Below the pieces are notes generated by a model. It was not told where the DNA came from, searched no databases, and saw nothing but the letters and a program-made list of their open reading frames with translations. From Sphingomonadaceae bacterium (lineage in GTDB: Bacteria > Pseudomonadota > Alphaproteobacteria > Sphingomonadales > Sphingomonadaceae), in contig JAFARM010000035.1 in NCBI GenBank assembly GCA_019245455.1, forward strand, positions 1 through 18,435: a DNA stretch of 18,435 nt, given 5' to 3'. This document shows, in pieces, positions 1 to 8,540 of this stretch; position 1 is the stretch's first letter, and every line of letters starts with the position of its first letter. The translations under genes and the position numbers were made by a program.

Positions 1-48
1 CGATCACATAATGTCGCGCTCCCGCGACGGGGACATAATGCCGCCCGC
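1..48. other. Left edge after ftsW, no gene start resolved
   Basis: This stub lies downstream of the ftsW stop. It holds a small hairpin (GTCGCG at 13-18, CGCGAC at 23-28, loop CTCC) and two direct copies of ACATAATG (6-13 and 33-40). murG normally follows ftsW in this cluster, but the only ATG frame on the minus strand closes after ten codons at 4-6. A GTG at 5-7 remains open to the edge, so a murG start there cannot be excluded. Confidence 0.35.
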
Positions 49-1209
49 TCAAGTCGCCCGCACCCCCGCGGCATAGGGCGAGGCCTTCAGGTACGGGTTG
101 CGCCGCGTCAGTGCGAGCAGCAGCCCGAAGCCGATCGACAGCGCCAGGAACGACGACCCGCCATGACTGATGAACGGCAGCGTCATGCCCTTCGACGGCA
201 GCAGGGCGAGGTTGACGCTCATGTTGATCGCCGCCTGCAGCCCGAACTCGATGGCGAGGCCCGAGGCGGCGAGGAAGATGAACGGCTCCTCCTCGTCGAG
301 CAGTTGCAGCAGGACGCGGACGACGATCGCCAGGTACAGCACCGCCAGCATGAAGCAGGCGATGGCGCCGAACTCCTCGCCGATGACGCTGAAGATATAA
401 TCGGTGTGCGCCTCGGGCAGGCGGAACTTCATCTGCCCCTCGCCGGGCCCCGCGCCGAACAGGCCGCCGGCCTTGAAGCAGTCGAGCGCGCGGTCGATCT
501 GGTAGGTGTCGCCGGTGCCCTTGACGAAATGGTCGATGCGCTCGGCGACGTGGGTCGAGGTCAAATGGGCGACGCCGAGCCCGGCCAGCGCGAGGCAGAT
601 CACCGCTCCGACGACGAGCAGGCTCATCCCCGCCAGCACCGCCTGCACCAGCCACACCGCGCCGAACAGCGCCGTCTGGCCGAAGTCGGGCTGCTTCACC
701 AGCAGGCCGGCGATGACCACGAGCAAGCCGAACGACAGCTGCATTGTCGGCAGGCTACGGTCGTCGAAGCGCGCGGCGAGCAGCCAGGCGGTGGTGATGA
801 CGAACATGGGCTTGAGGAACTCGGACGGCTGCAGCTGGAAGCCGGGCAGGTTGATCCAGCGGACCGCGCCGTTGACCTCGCTGCCGACGAAAGGGACGGC
901 GAACAGCGCCGCAAGGAACACGACGGTGCCGCCGATGGCGACGCGCTTGGCCCAGCGGATCGGCAGCAGCGACACGGCGAACATCAGCGGCACGCCGGCC
1001 AGCACCCACAGCACCTGGCGCTTGAGGTAGAACAGGTCGCCGACGCGGACCGACCCGCCCGAATAACGATGCGCCGCGGCGGGCGAGGCGGCGGCGACGG
1101 CGACGATGCCGAGGCCGATCAGCAAGAGGACGAGGGCGACGAGCGGCTTGTCGATCGTCCAGAACCAGCGGCCGAGGATCGTCCGGTCGTTGCGGCTGAG
1201 GTGCTTCAC
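49..1209 (-). CDS. ftsW: Septal peptidoglycan glycosyltransferase FtsW (SEDS family)
   Basis: A 386-residue polytopic membrane protein that polymerises lipid II into glycan strands at the division septum, working with FtsI. Family marks are seen in order: QPSEFLK near 127-133, KQPDFGQT near 172-179, the extracellular-loop motif PEAHTDYIF near 265-273 (its Asp corresponds to the residue considered catalytic in SEDS enzymes) and MTLPFISHGGSS near 342-353, followed by a last helix and a short tail. The division protein FtsW, rather than the elongation paralogue RodA, is favoured by its place in the dcw cluster. The start is the GTG at 1207-1209, which overlaps the murD stop as GTGA and has GGAGG four bases upstream. 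The open frame continues upstream into murD, but that extension is not plausible protein. The overlap suggests translational coupling to murD. Confidence 0.95.
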   Translation of the reverse strand: MKHLSRNDRTILGRWFWTIDKPLVALVLLLIGLGIVAVAAASPAAAHRYSGGSVRVGDLFYLKRQVLWVLAGVPLMFAVSLLPIRWAKRVAIGGTVVFLAALFAVPFVGSEVNGAVRWINLPGFQLQPSEFLKPMFVITTAWLLAARFDDRSLPTMQLSFGLLVVIAGLLVKQPDFGQTALFGAVWLVQAVLAGMSLLVVGAVICLALAGLGVAHLTSTHVAERIDHFVKGTGDTYQIDRALDCFKAGGLFGAGPGEGQMKFRLPEAHTDYIFSVIGEEFGAIACFMLAVLYLAIVVRVLLQLLDEEEPFIFLAASGLAIEFGLQAAINMSVNLALLPSKGMTLPFISHGGSSFLALSIGFGLLLALTRRNPYLKASPYAAGVRAT

Positions 1210-2543
1210 AGGGCCTCCACAAGCCGCTTGAACGCCGCGCCGCGCGCGGTGAAATCGGTGAACTGGTCGTACGAGGCGCACGCCGGGGACAGCAGGACCG
1301 TGTCGCCCGGCTGCGCCGCGGCGGCGGCGAGCGCGACGGCTCGGTCGAGGGTGCCGGCCTCGACCACCGCCACCTTGTCGGCGAGCAGGCGGGCGAATAG
1401 CGGCGCGGCCTCGCCGATCAGATAGGCGGCGGCGACGTGCGGCAGGAAGGGCAGGCAGGCGTCGAGCTCGTTGGTCTTGGCTTGCCCGCCGGCGATCCAG
1501 TGGACGCGCGGGAAGGCGGCGAGCGCGGGGGCGGCCGACGCCGGATTGGTCGCCTTGCTGTCGTTGACGAAGGCGACGCCGTTCACCTCGCGCACCCGCT
1601 CCATGCGGTGCGGCAGGCCGGGGTAGGTGGCGAGGCCGCGGGCGATTGTTTCTCGATCGAGTCTGAGGGCGCGGCAGGCCACAATCGCGCAGGCGGCATT
1701 TTGGGAATTATGTGGCCCCTGTAGTTCAGGCCAATCAGCCTGACTTGCCCACAACTCTCCATCCTGGATAGCTCCTTCGTCATAGACGGCAGCTCCCAGG
1801 AGGCCGGGTTCTGGATTGTCGGCAGCTAGCTGGCGACTGAGGTGCAGCGACGTCCACCAAAGGCGGTCGATCACGCCGCTGCGCCATGCCTCGCTGGTAA
1901 GGATGGCGGTGTGCGGGTGCGTCTGCATCTCGAACAGCCGCATCTTGGCGGCGACGTACGCTTCCATCGTGCCGTGCCGGTCGAGGTGATCGGGCGTGAT
2001 GTTGGTCAGCACCGCGACGTCGCAGTCGAGCGTGAAGGTCAGTTCGAGCTGGAAGCTCGACAGTTCGAGCACGTACACGCCGCCCGCCGGCAGCGGCTCC
2101 TCGGACAGGATTGGCGCGCCGATGTTGCCGCCGAGCCGCGCCGGGACGCCGGCGGTGACGAGGATGTGGTGGATGAGGGCGCAGGTCGTCGACTTGCCGT
2201 TGGTCCCGGTGACGCCAACGACCTTGTGCGGCGGCAGCCCGGCGCGCGCCTGGGCGAACAGCTCGGTGTCGCCGATCACCGGCACGCCGGCCGCGACCGC
2301 GCGGCGGAACACCGGCGCGTCGTGCGGCACGCCGGGAGAGACGACCATCGCCGCCAGCCCGGAGAGGTCGGCGGTGTGGAAGTCCGTCAAAGCCCCGCCG
2401 AAGCCGTCGCGCGGCGCCGCGTTGTCGTCCCACGCGGCGACCTCCGCCCCGCTCGCGGTCAGCGCCGCGGCGACCGAGCGGCCGGTGCGGGCGAGGCCGA
2501 ACACGCCGTAGCGTTTGCCGGTCCAGAGGGAGGAGGTGATCAC
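1206..2543 (-). CDS. murD: UDP-N-acetylmuramoyl-L-alanine:D-glutamate ligase MurD
   Basis: A cytoplasmic ATP-dependent ligase of 445 residues that adds D-glutamate to UDP-MurNAc-L-Ala. Seen in order: an N-terminal nucleotide-sugar domain (VFGLARTG near 14-21), the ATP loop GTNGKST at 113-119, NITPDHLDRHG at 181-191, Lys200 in the AAKMRLFE segment (position of the carbamylated lysine of the Mur ligases), HNSQNA at 278-283, and a C-terminal domain with NDSKATNP at 327-334 and SPACASYDQF at 419-428. Length is normal for MurD. The start is GTG (2541-2543), preceded by a GGGAG run that belongs to the repeat arm next door. The segment coding for about residues 225-305 (roughly 1630-1870) is visibly less GC-rich than its surroundings, though the frame is intact. 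Confidence 0.95.
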   Translation of the reverse strand: MITSSLWTGKRYGVFGLARTGRSVAAALTASGAEVAAWDDNAAPRDGFGGALTDFHTADLSGLAAMVVSPGVPHDAPVFRRAVAAGVPVIGDTELFAQARAGLPPHKVVGVTGTNGKSTTCALIHHILVTAGVPARLGGNIGAPILSEEPLPAGGVYVLELSSFQLELTFTLDCDVAVLTNITPDHLDRHGTMEAYVAAKMRLFEMQTHPHTAILTSEAWRSGVIDRLWWTSLHLSRQLAADNPEPGLLGAAVYDEGAIQDGELWASQADWPELQGPHNSQNAACAIVACRALRLDRETIARGLATYPGLPHRMERVREVNGVAFVNDSKATNPASAAPALAAFPRVHWIAGGQAKTNELDACLPFLPHVAAAYLIGEAAPLFARLLADKVAVVEAGTLDRAVALAAAAAQPGDTVLLSPACASYDQFTDFTARGAAFKRLVEAL

Positions 2544-2549
2544 GACCTG

Positions 2550-2699
2550 CTCCCTCCCCCCCCGATGCGAAGCATCGGAGAGTGGGGAGGGCCGGGGTGG
2601 GGGAGGTCGGACTGGAGGCGGCAGCCTGCGTGGCGAGGCCGGGCCCCCACCCCGGCCCTCCCCGCTCTCCGTTCGCTGCGCTCACGGGGGGGGAGGGAG
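2550..2699. repeat. Nested palindromic repeat between mraY and murD
   Basis: The mraY-murD gap is built from nested inverted repeats. The outer arms, CTCCCTCCCCCCCC (2550-2563) and its exact complement (2686-2699), pair over 14 bases. The inner arms at 2577-2603 and 2644-2670 pair over 27 bases with one mismatch, which is still a G-U pair in RNA. A small hairpin CGATGC-GAA-GCATCG sits at 2563-2577. It resembles the REP-like intergenic repeats common in sphingomonad genomes (inference from pattern, not from a search). The arm next to murD supplies the GGGAG used as its ribosome binding site. There is no T-run that would mark an intrinsic terminator. Confidence 0.8.
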
Positions 2700-2718
2700 A
2701 AGGAGGCGCGACCTATCT

Positions 2719-3792
2719 TCACCGCAGCTTCAACGTCGCCAGGCCCGCCAGCGCCAGCACGAGGCTCACGATCCAAAACCGGATCACCACCGTCGACTCG
2801 CTCCACCCGAGCTGCTCGTAGTGGTGGTGCAGCGGGGCCATGCGGAACACGCGCTTGCCCGTCGTCTTGAAGCTGACGACCTGGACGATGACGCTGACCG
2901 TCTCCAGCACGAACAGGCCGCCGATCAGCAGCAGGACGATCTCGTGATTGGTGACGACCGCGACCGTGCCGAGCGCGCCGCCCAGTGCCAGCGATCCGGT
3001 ATCCCCCATGAACACCGCCGCGGGCGGCGCGTTGAACCACAGGAACCCCAGGCACGCGCCGATCAGCGCGCCGACGAAGATGGCGAGCTCGCCCGATCCC
3101 GGCACGTGGTGGATGCCGAGATAGTCGGCGAAGCGGATGTTGCCGGCGAGATACGCGATCACCCCCAGCGTCAGGGCGGCGATGATCACCGGCATCGTCG
3201 CCAGCCCGTCGAGGCCGTCGGTCAGGTTGACGGCATTGCCCATGCCCGCGACGATGAACGCGCCGAACAGGATGTAGAACGGCCCCAGGAACAGTCCGAA
3301 GTCCTTGGCGAACGGCAGGTACAGCGTGTGCCCGGTGCGCGTGCCGATGTACCAGGCGGCGAGCCCGGCGATGGCGAACTCGGCGGCAAGGCGGACGCGC
3401 CCCGACACGCCCTTGGCCGAGCGCTTCACCACCTTGTCATAGTCGTCGAGGAAACCGATCGTGCCGAAGCCGAGCGTGACGAACAGGCACGCCCAGGTGA
3501 AGCCGTCGGTCAGGTCCATCCACAGGAAGGTCGACACGGTCATCGATACCAGGATGAGCAGGCCGCCCATCGTCGGCGTGCCCTTCTTGGTCAACAGGTG
3601 CGACGCCGGTCCGTCGCTGCGGATCGGCTGGCCCTTGCCCTGCTTGGTCCGCAGCCACTTGATGAAGCGCGGTCCCAGCCACAGCGCGATGACGAGCGCC
3701 GTCAGCACCGCCGCGCCGCTCCGGAAGGTGATGTAACGGAACAGGTTAAGGATGCCCTCGAAGTGGAACATCCGGGCGAGGACGAAGATCAT
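2719..3792 (-). CDS. mraY: Phospho-N-acetylmuramoyl-pentapeptide transferase MraY
   Basis: An integral membrane enzyme of 357 residues that transfers phospho-MurNAc-pentapeptide from UDP to undecaprenyl phosphate, giving lipid I. Visible hallmarks are KGTPTMGG near 70-77, the Asp pair in FLDDYDK (Asp116, Asp117), NLTDGLDGL at 189-197, FMGDTGS at 261-267 and LHHHYE at 321-326, separated by about ten hydrophobic segments. Length is typical. The ATG at 3790-3792 overlaps the murF stop as ATGA, so translation is probably coupled. Downstream, a palindromic repeat separates it from murD. Confidence 0.97.
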   Translation of the reverse strand: MIFVLARMFHFEGILNLFRYITFRSGAAVLTALVIALWLGPRFIKWLRTKQGKGQPIRSDGPASHLLTKKGTPTMGGLLILVSMTVSTFLWMDLTDGFTWACLFVTLGFGTIGFLDDYDKVVKRSAKGVSGRVRLAAEFAIAGLAAWYIGTRTGHTLYLPFAKDFGLFLGPFYILFGAFIVAGMGNAVNLTDGLDGLATMPVIIAALTLGVIAYLAGNIRFADYLGIHHVPGSGELAIFVGALIGACLGFLWFNAPPAAVFMGDTGSLALGGALGTVAVVTNHEIVLLLIGGLFVLETVSVIVQVVSFKTTGKRVFRMAPLHHHYEQLGWSESTVVIRFWIVSLVLALAGLATLKLR

Positions 3793-5171
3793 GCGGACGC
3801 CTTGCTGAGGCCGGCAACGAGCGTGCCGAGCCGGACCGAGTTCGAGCCCTTGACCAGCAAAACATCGCCCGCGGCAAGGCTTCCGCGCACCGCCGCCAGC
3901 GCCGCTTCGGCATCGTCCACCAGCGTCGCCGGGATGTGGCGCGGCAGGCTCGCGGCGAGCGGTGCCATCTCCGCGCCGACCAGAACGGCGTGGCCGACAC
4001 CGGCGGCGTCGATCAGCGGGGCGAGCGCGGCGTGGAACGCGTCCGATTCGGCGCCCAGCTCCTTCATCGCGCCGAGCACGACGCGGCGCTTGCCCGCACC
4101 CGTCACCGGCGTCGCGCCGAGCACCGCCAGCGCGGCGGCCATCGAGGCGGGGTTGGCGTTGTAGCTTTCGTCGATGACGGTCGCGGTGCCTTCGCCGCGC
4201 GTGACCTCGAAGCGCGCGCCGCGTCCGGCCAGTCCGCCGAGGTCGGCGAGCGCCAGCCCCGCCAGCGCGAGGTCGCCGCCGACCGCCTCGACCGCCGCCA
4301 GCACGGCAAGCGCGTTCGACAGCCAGTGCGCGCCCGGCGTGCCGATGCGGAACATGAGGCGACGGCCGAGCACATCCGCCGTCGCCGTCGTGCAGTCGGG
4401 GTGGAGGACGTGGTCGGTCGCGCGCACGTCGGCCCCCCCGCCCATGCCGAAGGTGACGATGCGGCTAGCGTAGGGCCGGGCGGCGGCGAGCAGCCGGTCG
4501 CGGTGGATGTTGTCGAACGGCACGATCGCGGTGCCGCCGGGCTCGAGGCCCTGGAAGATCTCGCCCTTGGCGTCGGCGATGCCTTCCTCGCTGGCGAAGA
4601 ACTCACGGTGGGCGCTCGCCACCCAGGTGACGATGGCGACGTGCGGGCGGACGAGGCGGGTCAGCGCGGCGAGCTCGCCGGCGTGGTTCATGCCCATCTC
4701 GAACACGCCGAAGCGGCTGGCGGCGGGCATCCGCGCGAGGCTCAGCGGTACGCCGGTGTGATTGTTGTAGCTCTTGACCGAGGCGTGGATCGCGCCCGGC
4801 GCGGTTCGCTCGAGCGCGAGGCGCAGCGCCTCTTTGGTGCCCGTCTTGCCGACGCTGCCCGTGACGCCGATGATCCGCGCTGTCGTGCGGGCGCGGGCGG
4901 TGGTGGCGAGGGCGGTAAGGCCGGCCATGGTGTCGGCGACGCGGACGTGGGGGCCGTCGGCGGGCTCGCTGACGAGGACGCCGGCCGCGCCCTGCGCCTG
5001 TGCCTGCGCGACGAAGCGGTGGCCGTCGGTCGCCTCGCCCCTCAGCGCGACGAACAGGTCGCCGGGCTCGACCTCGCGCGAGTCGAAGGTGACGCCAGTC
5101 GCGGTGAAGTCGCCCGCTGCCGTGCCGCCGGTGGCGGCGGCGATGGCGGCCGAGGTCCAGAGGGCCGTCAT
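3789..5171 (-). CDS. murF: UDP-N-acetylmuramoyl-tripeptide:D-alanyl-D-alanine ligase MurF
   Basis: A cytoplasmic ATP-dependent ligase of 460 residues that adds D-Ala-D-Ala to the UDP-MurNAc-tripeptide, the last soluble precursor step. Seen: [18 protein letters not shown] (28-45), the ATP loop TGSVGKTGT (104-112), the [10 protein letters not shown] segment (134-143), [10 protein letters not shown] (157-166), Lys202 in [16 protein letters not shown] (334-341) and a C-terminal VKGSNSVRL (440-448). The start is the ATG at 5169-5171. The open frame runs 29 codons further upstream, but that part is translated repeat sequence and should be discarded. The ribosome binding site GGGAG sits next to and partly within the hairpin arm of the repeat. 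The stop overlaps the mraY start. Confidence 0.95.
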   Translation of the reverse strand: MTALWTSAAIAAATGGTAAGDFTATGVTFDSREVEPGDLFVALRGEATDGHRFVAQAQAQGAAGVLVSEPADGPHVRVADTMAGLTALATTARARTTARIIGVTGSVGKTGTKEALRLALERTAPGAIHASVKSYNNHTGVPLSLARMPAASRFGVFEMGMNHAGELAALTRLVRPHVAIVTWVASAHREFFASEEGIADAKGEIFQGLEPGGTAIVPFDNIHRDRLLAAARPYASRIVTFGMGGGADVRATDHVLHPDCTTATADVLGRRLMFRIGTPGAHWLSNALAVLAAVEAVGGDLALAGLALADLGGLAGRGARFEVTRGEGTATVIDESYNANPASMAAALAVLGATPVTGAGKRRVVLGAMKELGAESDAFHAALAPLIDAAGVGHAVLVGAEMAPLAASLPRHIPATLVDDAEAALAAVRGSLAAGDVLLVKGSNSVRLGTLVAGLSKASA

Positions 5172-5174
5172 GCT

Positions 5175-5337
5175 CCCTCTCCCGCTTGCGGGAGAGGGCG
5201 AGAGACGCGCCTGCAGGCGCGGCCCGGAGTGAGGGTGTGGGGTCGCGTTAAGGGCCACCCTCGCAGCATTCGGGCCGCGGGCACACCCTCACCCGCCGCG
5301 CTGGCGCGCGAGTCGCCTCTCCCGCAAGCGGGAGAGG
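5175..5337. repeat. Nested palindromic repeat between murE and murF
   Basis: Two near-perfect palindromes bound this gap: CCTCTCCCGC-TT-GCGGGAGAGG at 5176-5197 (one more pair at each side, 5175-5198) and CCTCTCCCGC-AA-GCGGGAGAGG at 5316-5337. They are reverse complements of each other, so they can also pair over their whole length. Inside, GTGAGGGTGTG (5229-5239) pairs exactly with CACACCCTCAC (5282-5292). The layout matches the element between mraY and murD, but the sequence is a different family. It fills the 181 bases between the murE stop and the murF start. A strong hairpin at each end could reduce read-through or mask the murF ribosome binding site, but no T-run is present. Confidence 0.8.
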
Positions 5338-5352
5338 AAAGGAGCGTCTCCC

Positions 5353-6837
5353 TCACGCCGCCGCCTCCCGCGCAATCCGGTCCGCTTCCTCCCGCGCCAC
5401 GACCGTATCGTCGAACGGCAGGACGCGGTCGCCGACGATCTGGCCCTGTTCGTGGCCCTTGCCGGCGATGAGGACGATGTCGCCGGGGCCGCTGGCGGCA
5501 ATGGCGGCGTGGATGGCGGCGCGGCGGTCGCCGACCTCCTGCGCGCCCGGAGCGGCGGCGAGGATCGCCGCGCGGATCACCGCCGGGTCCTCGCTGCGCG
5601 GGTTGTCGTCGGTGACGATGACGTCGTCGGCGTGGGCGACGGCGGCCGCGCCCATCAGCGGCCGCTTGCCGGCGTCGCGGTCGCCGCCCGCGCCGAAAAC
5701 CAGCCGCAGCCGCCCGGCGACGTGGGGGCGGAGCGCGGCGCAGGCTGCCTCGAGCGCGTCGGGGGTATGGGCATAGTCGACGTAGACCGCCGCGCCCGAG
5801 CGGGCGATGACGGCGCGCTCGAGCCGCCCGCGCACCGGCTGGACGCGGGCGAGGTTGGCGAGCGTGGCGGCGACCTCGCCGCCAGTGGCGACGACGAGCG
5901 CGGCGGCGGTCAGCGCGTTCGCCGCCTGGTAGGCACCGATCAGCGGCAGCTTGACGGTGACGGCGCGGCAGCCCCAGTCGAGCGTCAGGTCCTGGCCGAG
6001 CGCGGTGGGCGTCCGCGCCGTCAACGTGACCATCGTCGCTCCAGCCGGTGCCCGTCCGGCGGCGGCGGGATTGAGGCGGATGACCGTCGCCCGCAACCCC
6101 CGCTCGCCGACCGCGGCGAGCACGCGCGCGCTCCACTCGTCGCCGGTGTCAACCACCACCGCTGTGCCGCCTTCGTCGACGACCTCGGTGAACAGGCGCA
6201 GCTTGGCGGCGAAGTACGCCTCCATCGTTTCGTGGTAATCGAGATGGTCGCGGCTGAGGTTGGTGAACGCCGCCGCGCGCACCGGCAGCCCTTCGGTGCG
6301 GTATTGCGCAAGCCCGTGGCTCGACGCCTCGAAGGCGACTTGGCTCAGCCCCTCGCGCGCCAGCCCGCCCATGTTGGCTAGGAAGGTGACGATGTCGGGC
6401 GTCGTCAGCCCCGTCGTGACGCGGTCGTCGGCGGTGGTGACGCCGAGCGTGCCGATCGACGCCGCGCGCTCGCCCGCCAGCCGCCACAGCTGGCGGGTCA
6501 GCTCGACGGTCGAGGTCTTGCCGTTGGTGCCGGTGACGGCGACCGTCGTCGCGGGGTAGGGAGCGAAGAAAGGCGCGGCGACGCGGGCGAAGCGGCGGCG
6601 CGGCTCGGCGTCGGCGAGGTGGACCGCGCCGTCGACTCGCGCCTCGGGCCGGGCGACGACGGCGACGGCACCGGCGGCGACGGCCGCGGGGATGAAGTCC
6701 TCGCCATTGAAGGTCGCGCCGCGGAACGCGCCGAAGACGTTGCCGGCGGCGACCTTGCGGTGGTCGATGGCGAACCCCGTCACCTCGCGCGCCGCGTCGC
6801 TCGCCGCCACGTCGGGCGCGAGGTCGCCCAGCCTCAT
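5353..6837 (-). CDS. murE: UDP-N-acetylmuramoyl-L-alanyl-D-glutamate:meso-diaminopimelate ligase MurE
   Basis: A cytoplasmic ATP-dependent ligase of 494 residues that adds the third amino acid of the stem peptide. Seen: an N-terminal FAIDHRKVAAGNVFGAFRG (22-40), the ATP loop TGTNGKTST (102-110), LTTPD (144-148), FEASSHGL (169-176), NLSRDHLDYH (193-202), Lys212 in AAKLRLF (carbamylated lysine position), YVDYAHTPDAL (352-362), DNPRSEDP (411-418) and GKGHE (459-463). The DNPR motif is the known signature for meso-diaminopimelate rather than lysine. The ATG at 6835-6837 overlaps the ftsI stop as ATGA. The frame is open far upstream through ftsI, but the N-terminal motif order and the overlap fix this start. 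Confidence 0.96.
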   Translation of the reverse strand: MRLGDLAPDVAASDAAREVTGFAIDHRKVAAGNVFGAFRGATFNGEDFIPAAVAAGAVAVVARPEARVDGAVHLADAEPRRRFARVAAPFFAPYPATTVAVTGTNGKTSTVELTRQLWRLAGERAASIGTLGVTTADDRVTTGLTTPDIVTFLANMGGLAREGLSQVAFEASSHGLAQYRTEGLPVRAAAFTNLSRDHLDYHETMEAYFAAKLRLFTEVVDEGGTAVVVDTGDEWSARVLAAVGERGLRATVIRLNPAAAGRAPAGATMVTLTARTPTALGQDLTLDWGCRAVTVKLPLIGAYQAANALTAAALVVATGGEVAATLANLARVQPVRGRLERAVIARSGAAVYVDYAHTPDALEAACAALRPHVAGRLRLVFGAGGDRDAGKRPLMGAAAVAHADDVIVTDDNPRSEDPAVIRAAILAAAPGAQEVGDRRAAIHAAIAASGPGDIVLIAGKGHEQGQIVGDRVLPFDDTVVAREEADRIAREAAA

Positions 6838-8540
6838 TCCTTCTCCGGCGCCTTCTCGACGAGGCCGAGCATCCCCGACACGTCGATGTCGTGGTCGAGG
6901 TCGGGGGCGACGCCGAGGTAGGGGGCGATCCGCGGCACGATCTTGGCGACGATCGGCGCCGAGACCATGCCCGCGGTCGAGAAGCCGCCCGTCTCCTTCG
7001 TCCCGTGCGGCGCGTCGAGCAGCGCGATGACGACATAGCGCGGTGCGTCCATCGGGAAGGCGGCGGCGAAGGTGCTGACGTTGACGTGCTTCTCGTAGTG
7101 GCCGCCCTGCTGCTTCTCGGCCGTGCCCGTCTTGCCGCCGATGCGGTAGCCCGGCGCGTTCGCCTTGCGCCCGGTGCCGCTGGTGACGACCATGCGGAGG
7201 AGGGCGCGCATCGTGTCGGAGGTCTTCTCGCTGAAGATGCGCCTGCCCGGCACCGCCTGGCCGGGTGCGACCTTGAGCATCGTCGCCGGGTGGAACACGC
7301 CGCCGTTGACCACGGCCGCATAGGCGGTGGCGAGGTGGAGCGGCGTCACCGCGATGCCGTGGCCGAAGCCGACCGTCATCGTCGCGATCTCGCCCCAGTT
7401 GTTCGACGGCGGGTAGAGCGTGTGGCCGCGCTCCATCAGCTCGCCCGATACCGGCTTGAGGAAGCCGAGCGCGTCGAGATACGCCCGCTGCCGCGTCGCC
7501 CCGAGCTCGGCTGCCATGTGCGCGGTGCCGATGTTCGACGAGTGAATGAAGATCTCGGGCACCGTCGCCCACTTGCGCAGCTCGTGGCCGCGGTCGTCGT
7601 GAATGGTGAAGCGGCCGATGTGGATCGGCGCGGTGGCGTCGTACTTCTGGTCCATCGAATGGATGAAGCCGTCGTTCAGACTCATGGCGATGGTCAGCGT
7701 CTTGAACGTGCTGCCGAGCTCGTAGACGCCGAGGGTCGCGCGGTCGAAGCGGCTGTTGTCGTCGCTGTGCCCGGCGGCGTTGGGGTTGAACTCGGGCAGC
7801 GAGGCGAGCGCGATGACCTCGCCCGTGTGGACGTCCATGACGATGCCCGCCGCCCCCAGCGCGCTGAACTTGGCCATGGCGGCGGCTAGTTCGCTTTCGA
7901 GCGCCTGTTGCACCCGGCTGTCGAGCGCCAGCTGCACCGGCGTGCCGCGGGTGGACGCGCCGGTCAGGTGCGCGTCGGCGGCGCGCTCCATGCCGTAGCG
8001 GCCGTGGCCATCGATGTCGGTATAGCCGATGACGTGGGCGGCAAGGTCGAGGTTGGGGTACAGCCGTTCGGGCTCGCGCTGCAGGGTGATCGCCGGCTCG
8101 CCCAAGGCGTTGATCGCCGTCGCCTGCGCCGGCAGGACGCGGCGGGCGATGTAGCGGAACGCGCCCGGGTGGACGAGCTCGGCGTAGAGCTCGGCCTCCG
8201 TGCGCTCGGGCAGGATGGCGGCGAGCGCATGGGCGAGCCGGTGGGGATCGCCGACGAGCTTGCGCGGCGCGACGGTGACGGCGACCGCCTCGACGGTGTC
8301 GGCCAGCTCGACCCCGTTCCGGTCGACGATCGCGCCGCGCGCCGGCACGTCGGCGGCGACCGGCCCGGCGTGGTCGGTCTCGTGGAGAACGGCGAGGTCG
8401 ATCAGGCGCAGGCCGATAACGAGGCACGCGGTGACGAACAGCAAAAGCACCACCATCAGCCGCTGGCGGGCGCTGGCGAGCGCAGTCCGGCGCTGTCCGG
8501 GAAGCGCGACGGTGCGCCGCGGCAGCGCCATGGCGGTCAC
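6834..8540 (-). CDS. ftsI: Septal transpeptidase FtsI (penicillin-binding protein 3)
   Basis: A class B penicillin-binding protein of 568 residues that crosslinks septal peptidoglycan beside FtsW. Numbering from the GTG, it has a short basic cytoplasmic tail, one membrane anchor near 27-44, a pedestal domain beginning with ARGAIVDRNG (67-76), then the catalytic domain with the acylation motif STFK (277-280), SSN (334-336) and KTGT (470-473). All three active-site motifs are intact. The start is uncertain: GTG at 8538-8540 overlaps the ftsL stop as GTGA, like other junctions here, while an ATG three codons later (8529-8531) gives 565 residues. Neither has a strong ribosome binding site, so coupling to ftsL is likely. 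The C-terminus ends in a short acidic tail. Confidence 0.95.
   Translation of the reverse strand: MTAMALPRRTVALPGQRRTALASARQRLMVVLLLFVTACLVIGLRLIDLAVLHETDHAGPVAADVPARGAIVDRNGVELADTVEAVAVTVAPRKLVGDPHRLAHALAAILPERTEAELYAELVHPGAFRYIARRVLPAQATAINALGEPAITLQREPERLYPNLDLAAHVIGYTDIDGHGRYGMERAADAHLTGASTRGTPVQLALDSRVQQALESELAAAMAKFSALGAAGIVMDVHTGEVIALASLPEFNPNAAGHSDDNSRFDRATLGVYELGSTFKTLTIAMSLNDGFIHSMDQKYDATAPIHIGRFTIHDDRGHELRKWATVPEIFIHSSNIGTAHMAAELGATRQRAYLDALGFLKPVSGELMERGHTLYPPSNNWGEIATMTVGFGHGIAVTPLHLATAYAAVVNGGVFHPATMLKVAPGQAVPGRRIFSEKTSDTMRALLRMVVTSGTGRKANAPGYRIGGKTGTAEKQQGGHYEKHVNVSTFAAAFPMDAPRYVVIALLDAPHGTKETGGFSTAGMVSAPIVAKIVPRIAPYLGVAPDLDHDIDVSGMLGLVEKAPEKE

Noticed and set aside
4..36. Ten-codon minus-strand frame after ftsW
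   Set aside because: Too short, no ribosome binding site, and overlaps the hairpin; no reason to think it is translated.
163..1425. 420-codon plus-strand open frame opposite ftsW and murD
   Set aside because: It is antisense to two genes with clear family motifs, has the His/Arg/Gln/Glu/Asp-rich composition typical of shadow frames in GC-rich DNA, and shows no domain.
2515..5471. Long plus-strand frames at 2515-4164 and 3936-5471
   Set aside because: Both run antisense across mraY, murF and the repeats; composition is low-complexity and no recognisable motif is present.
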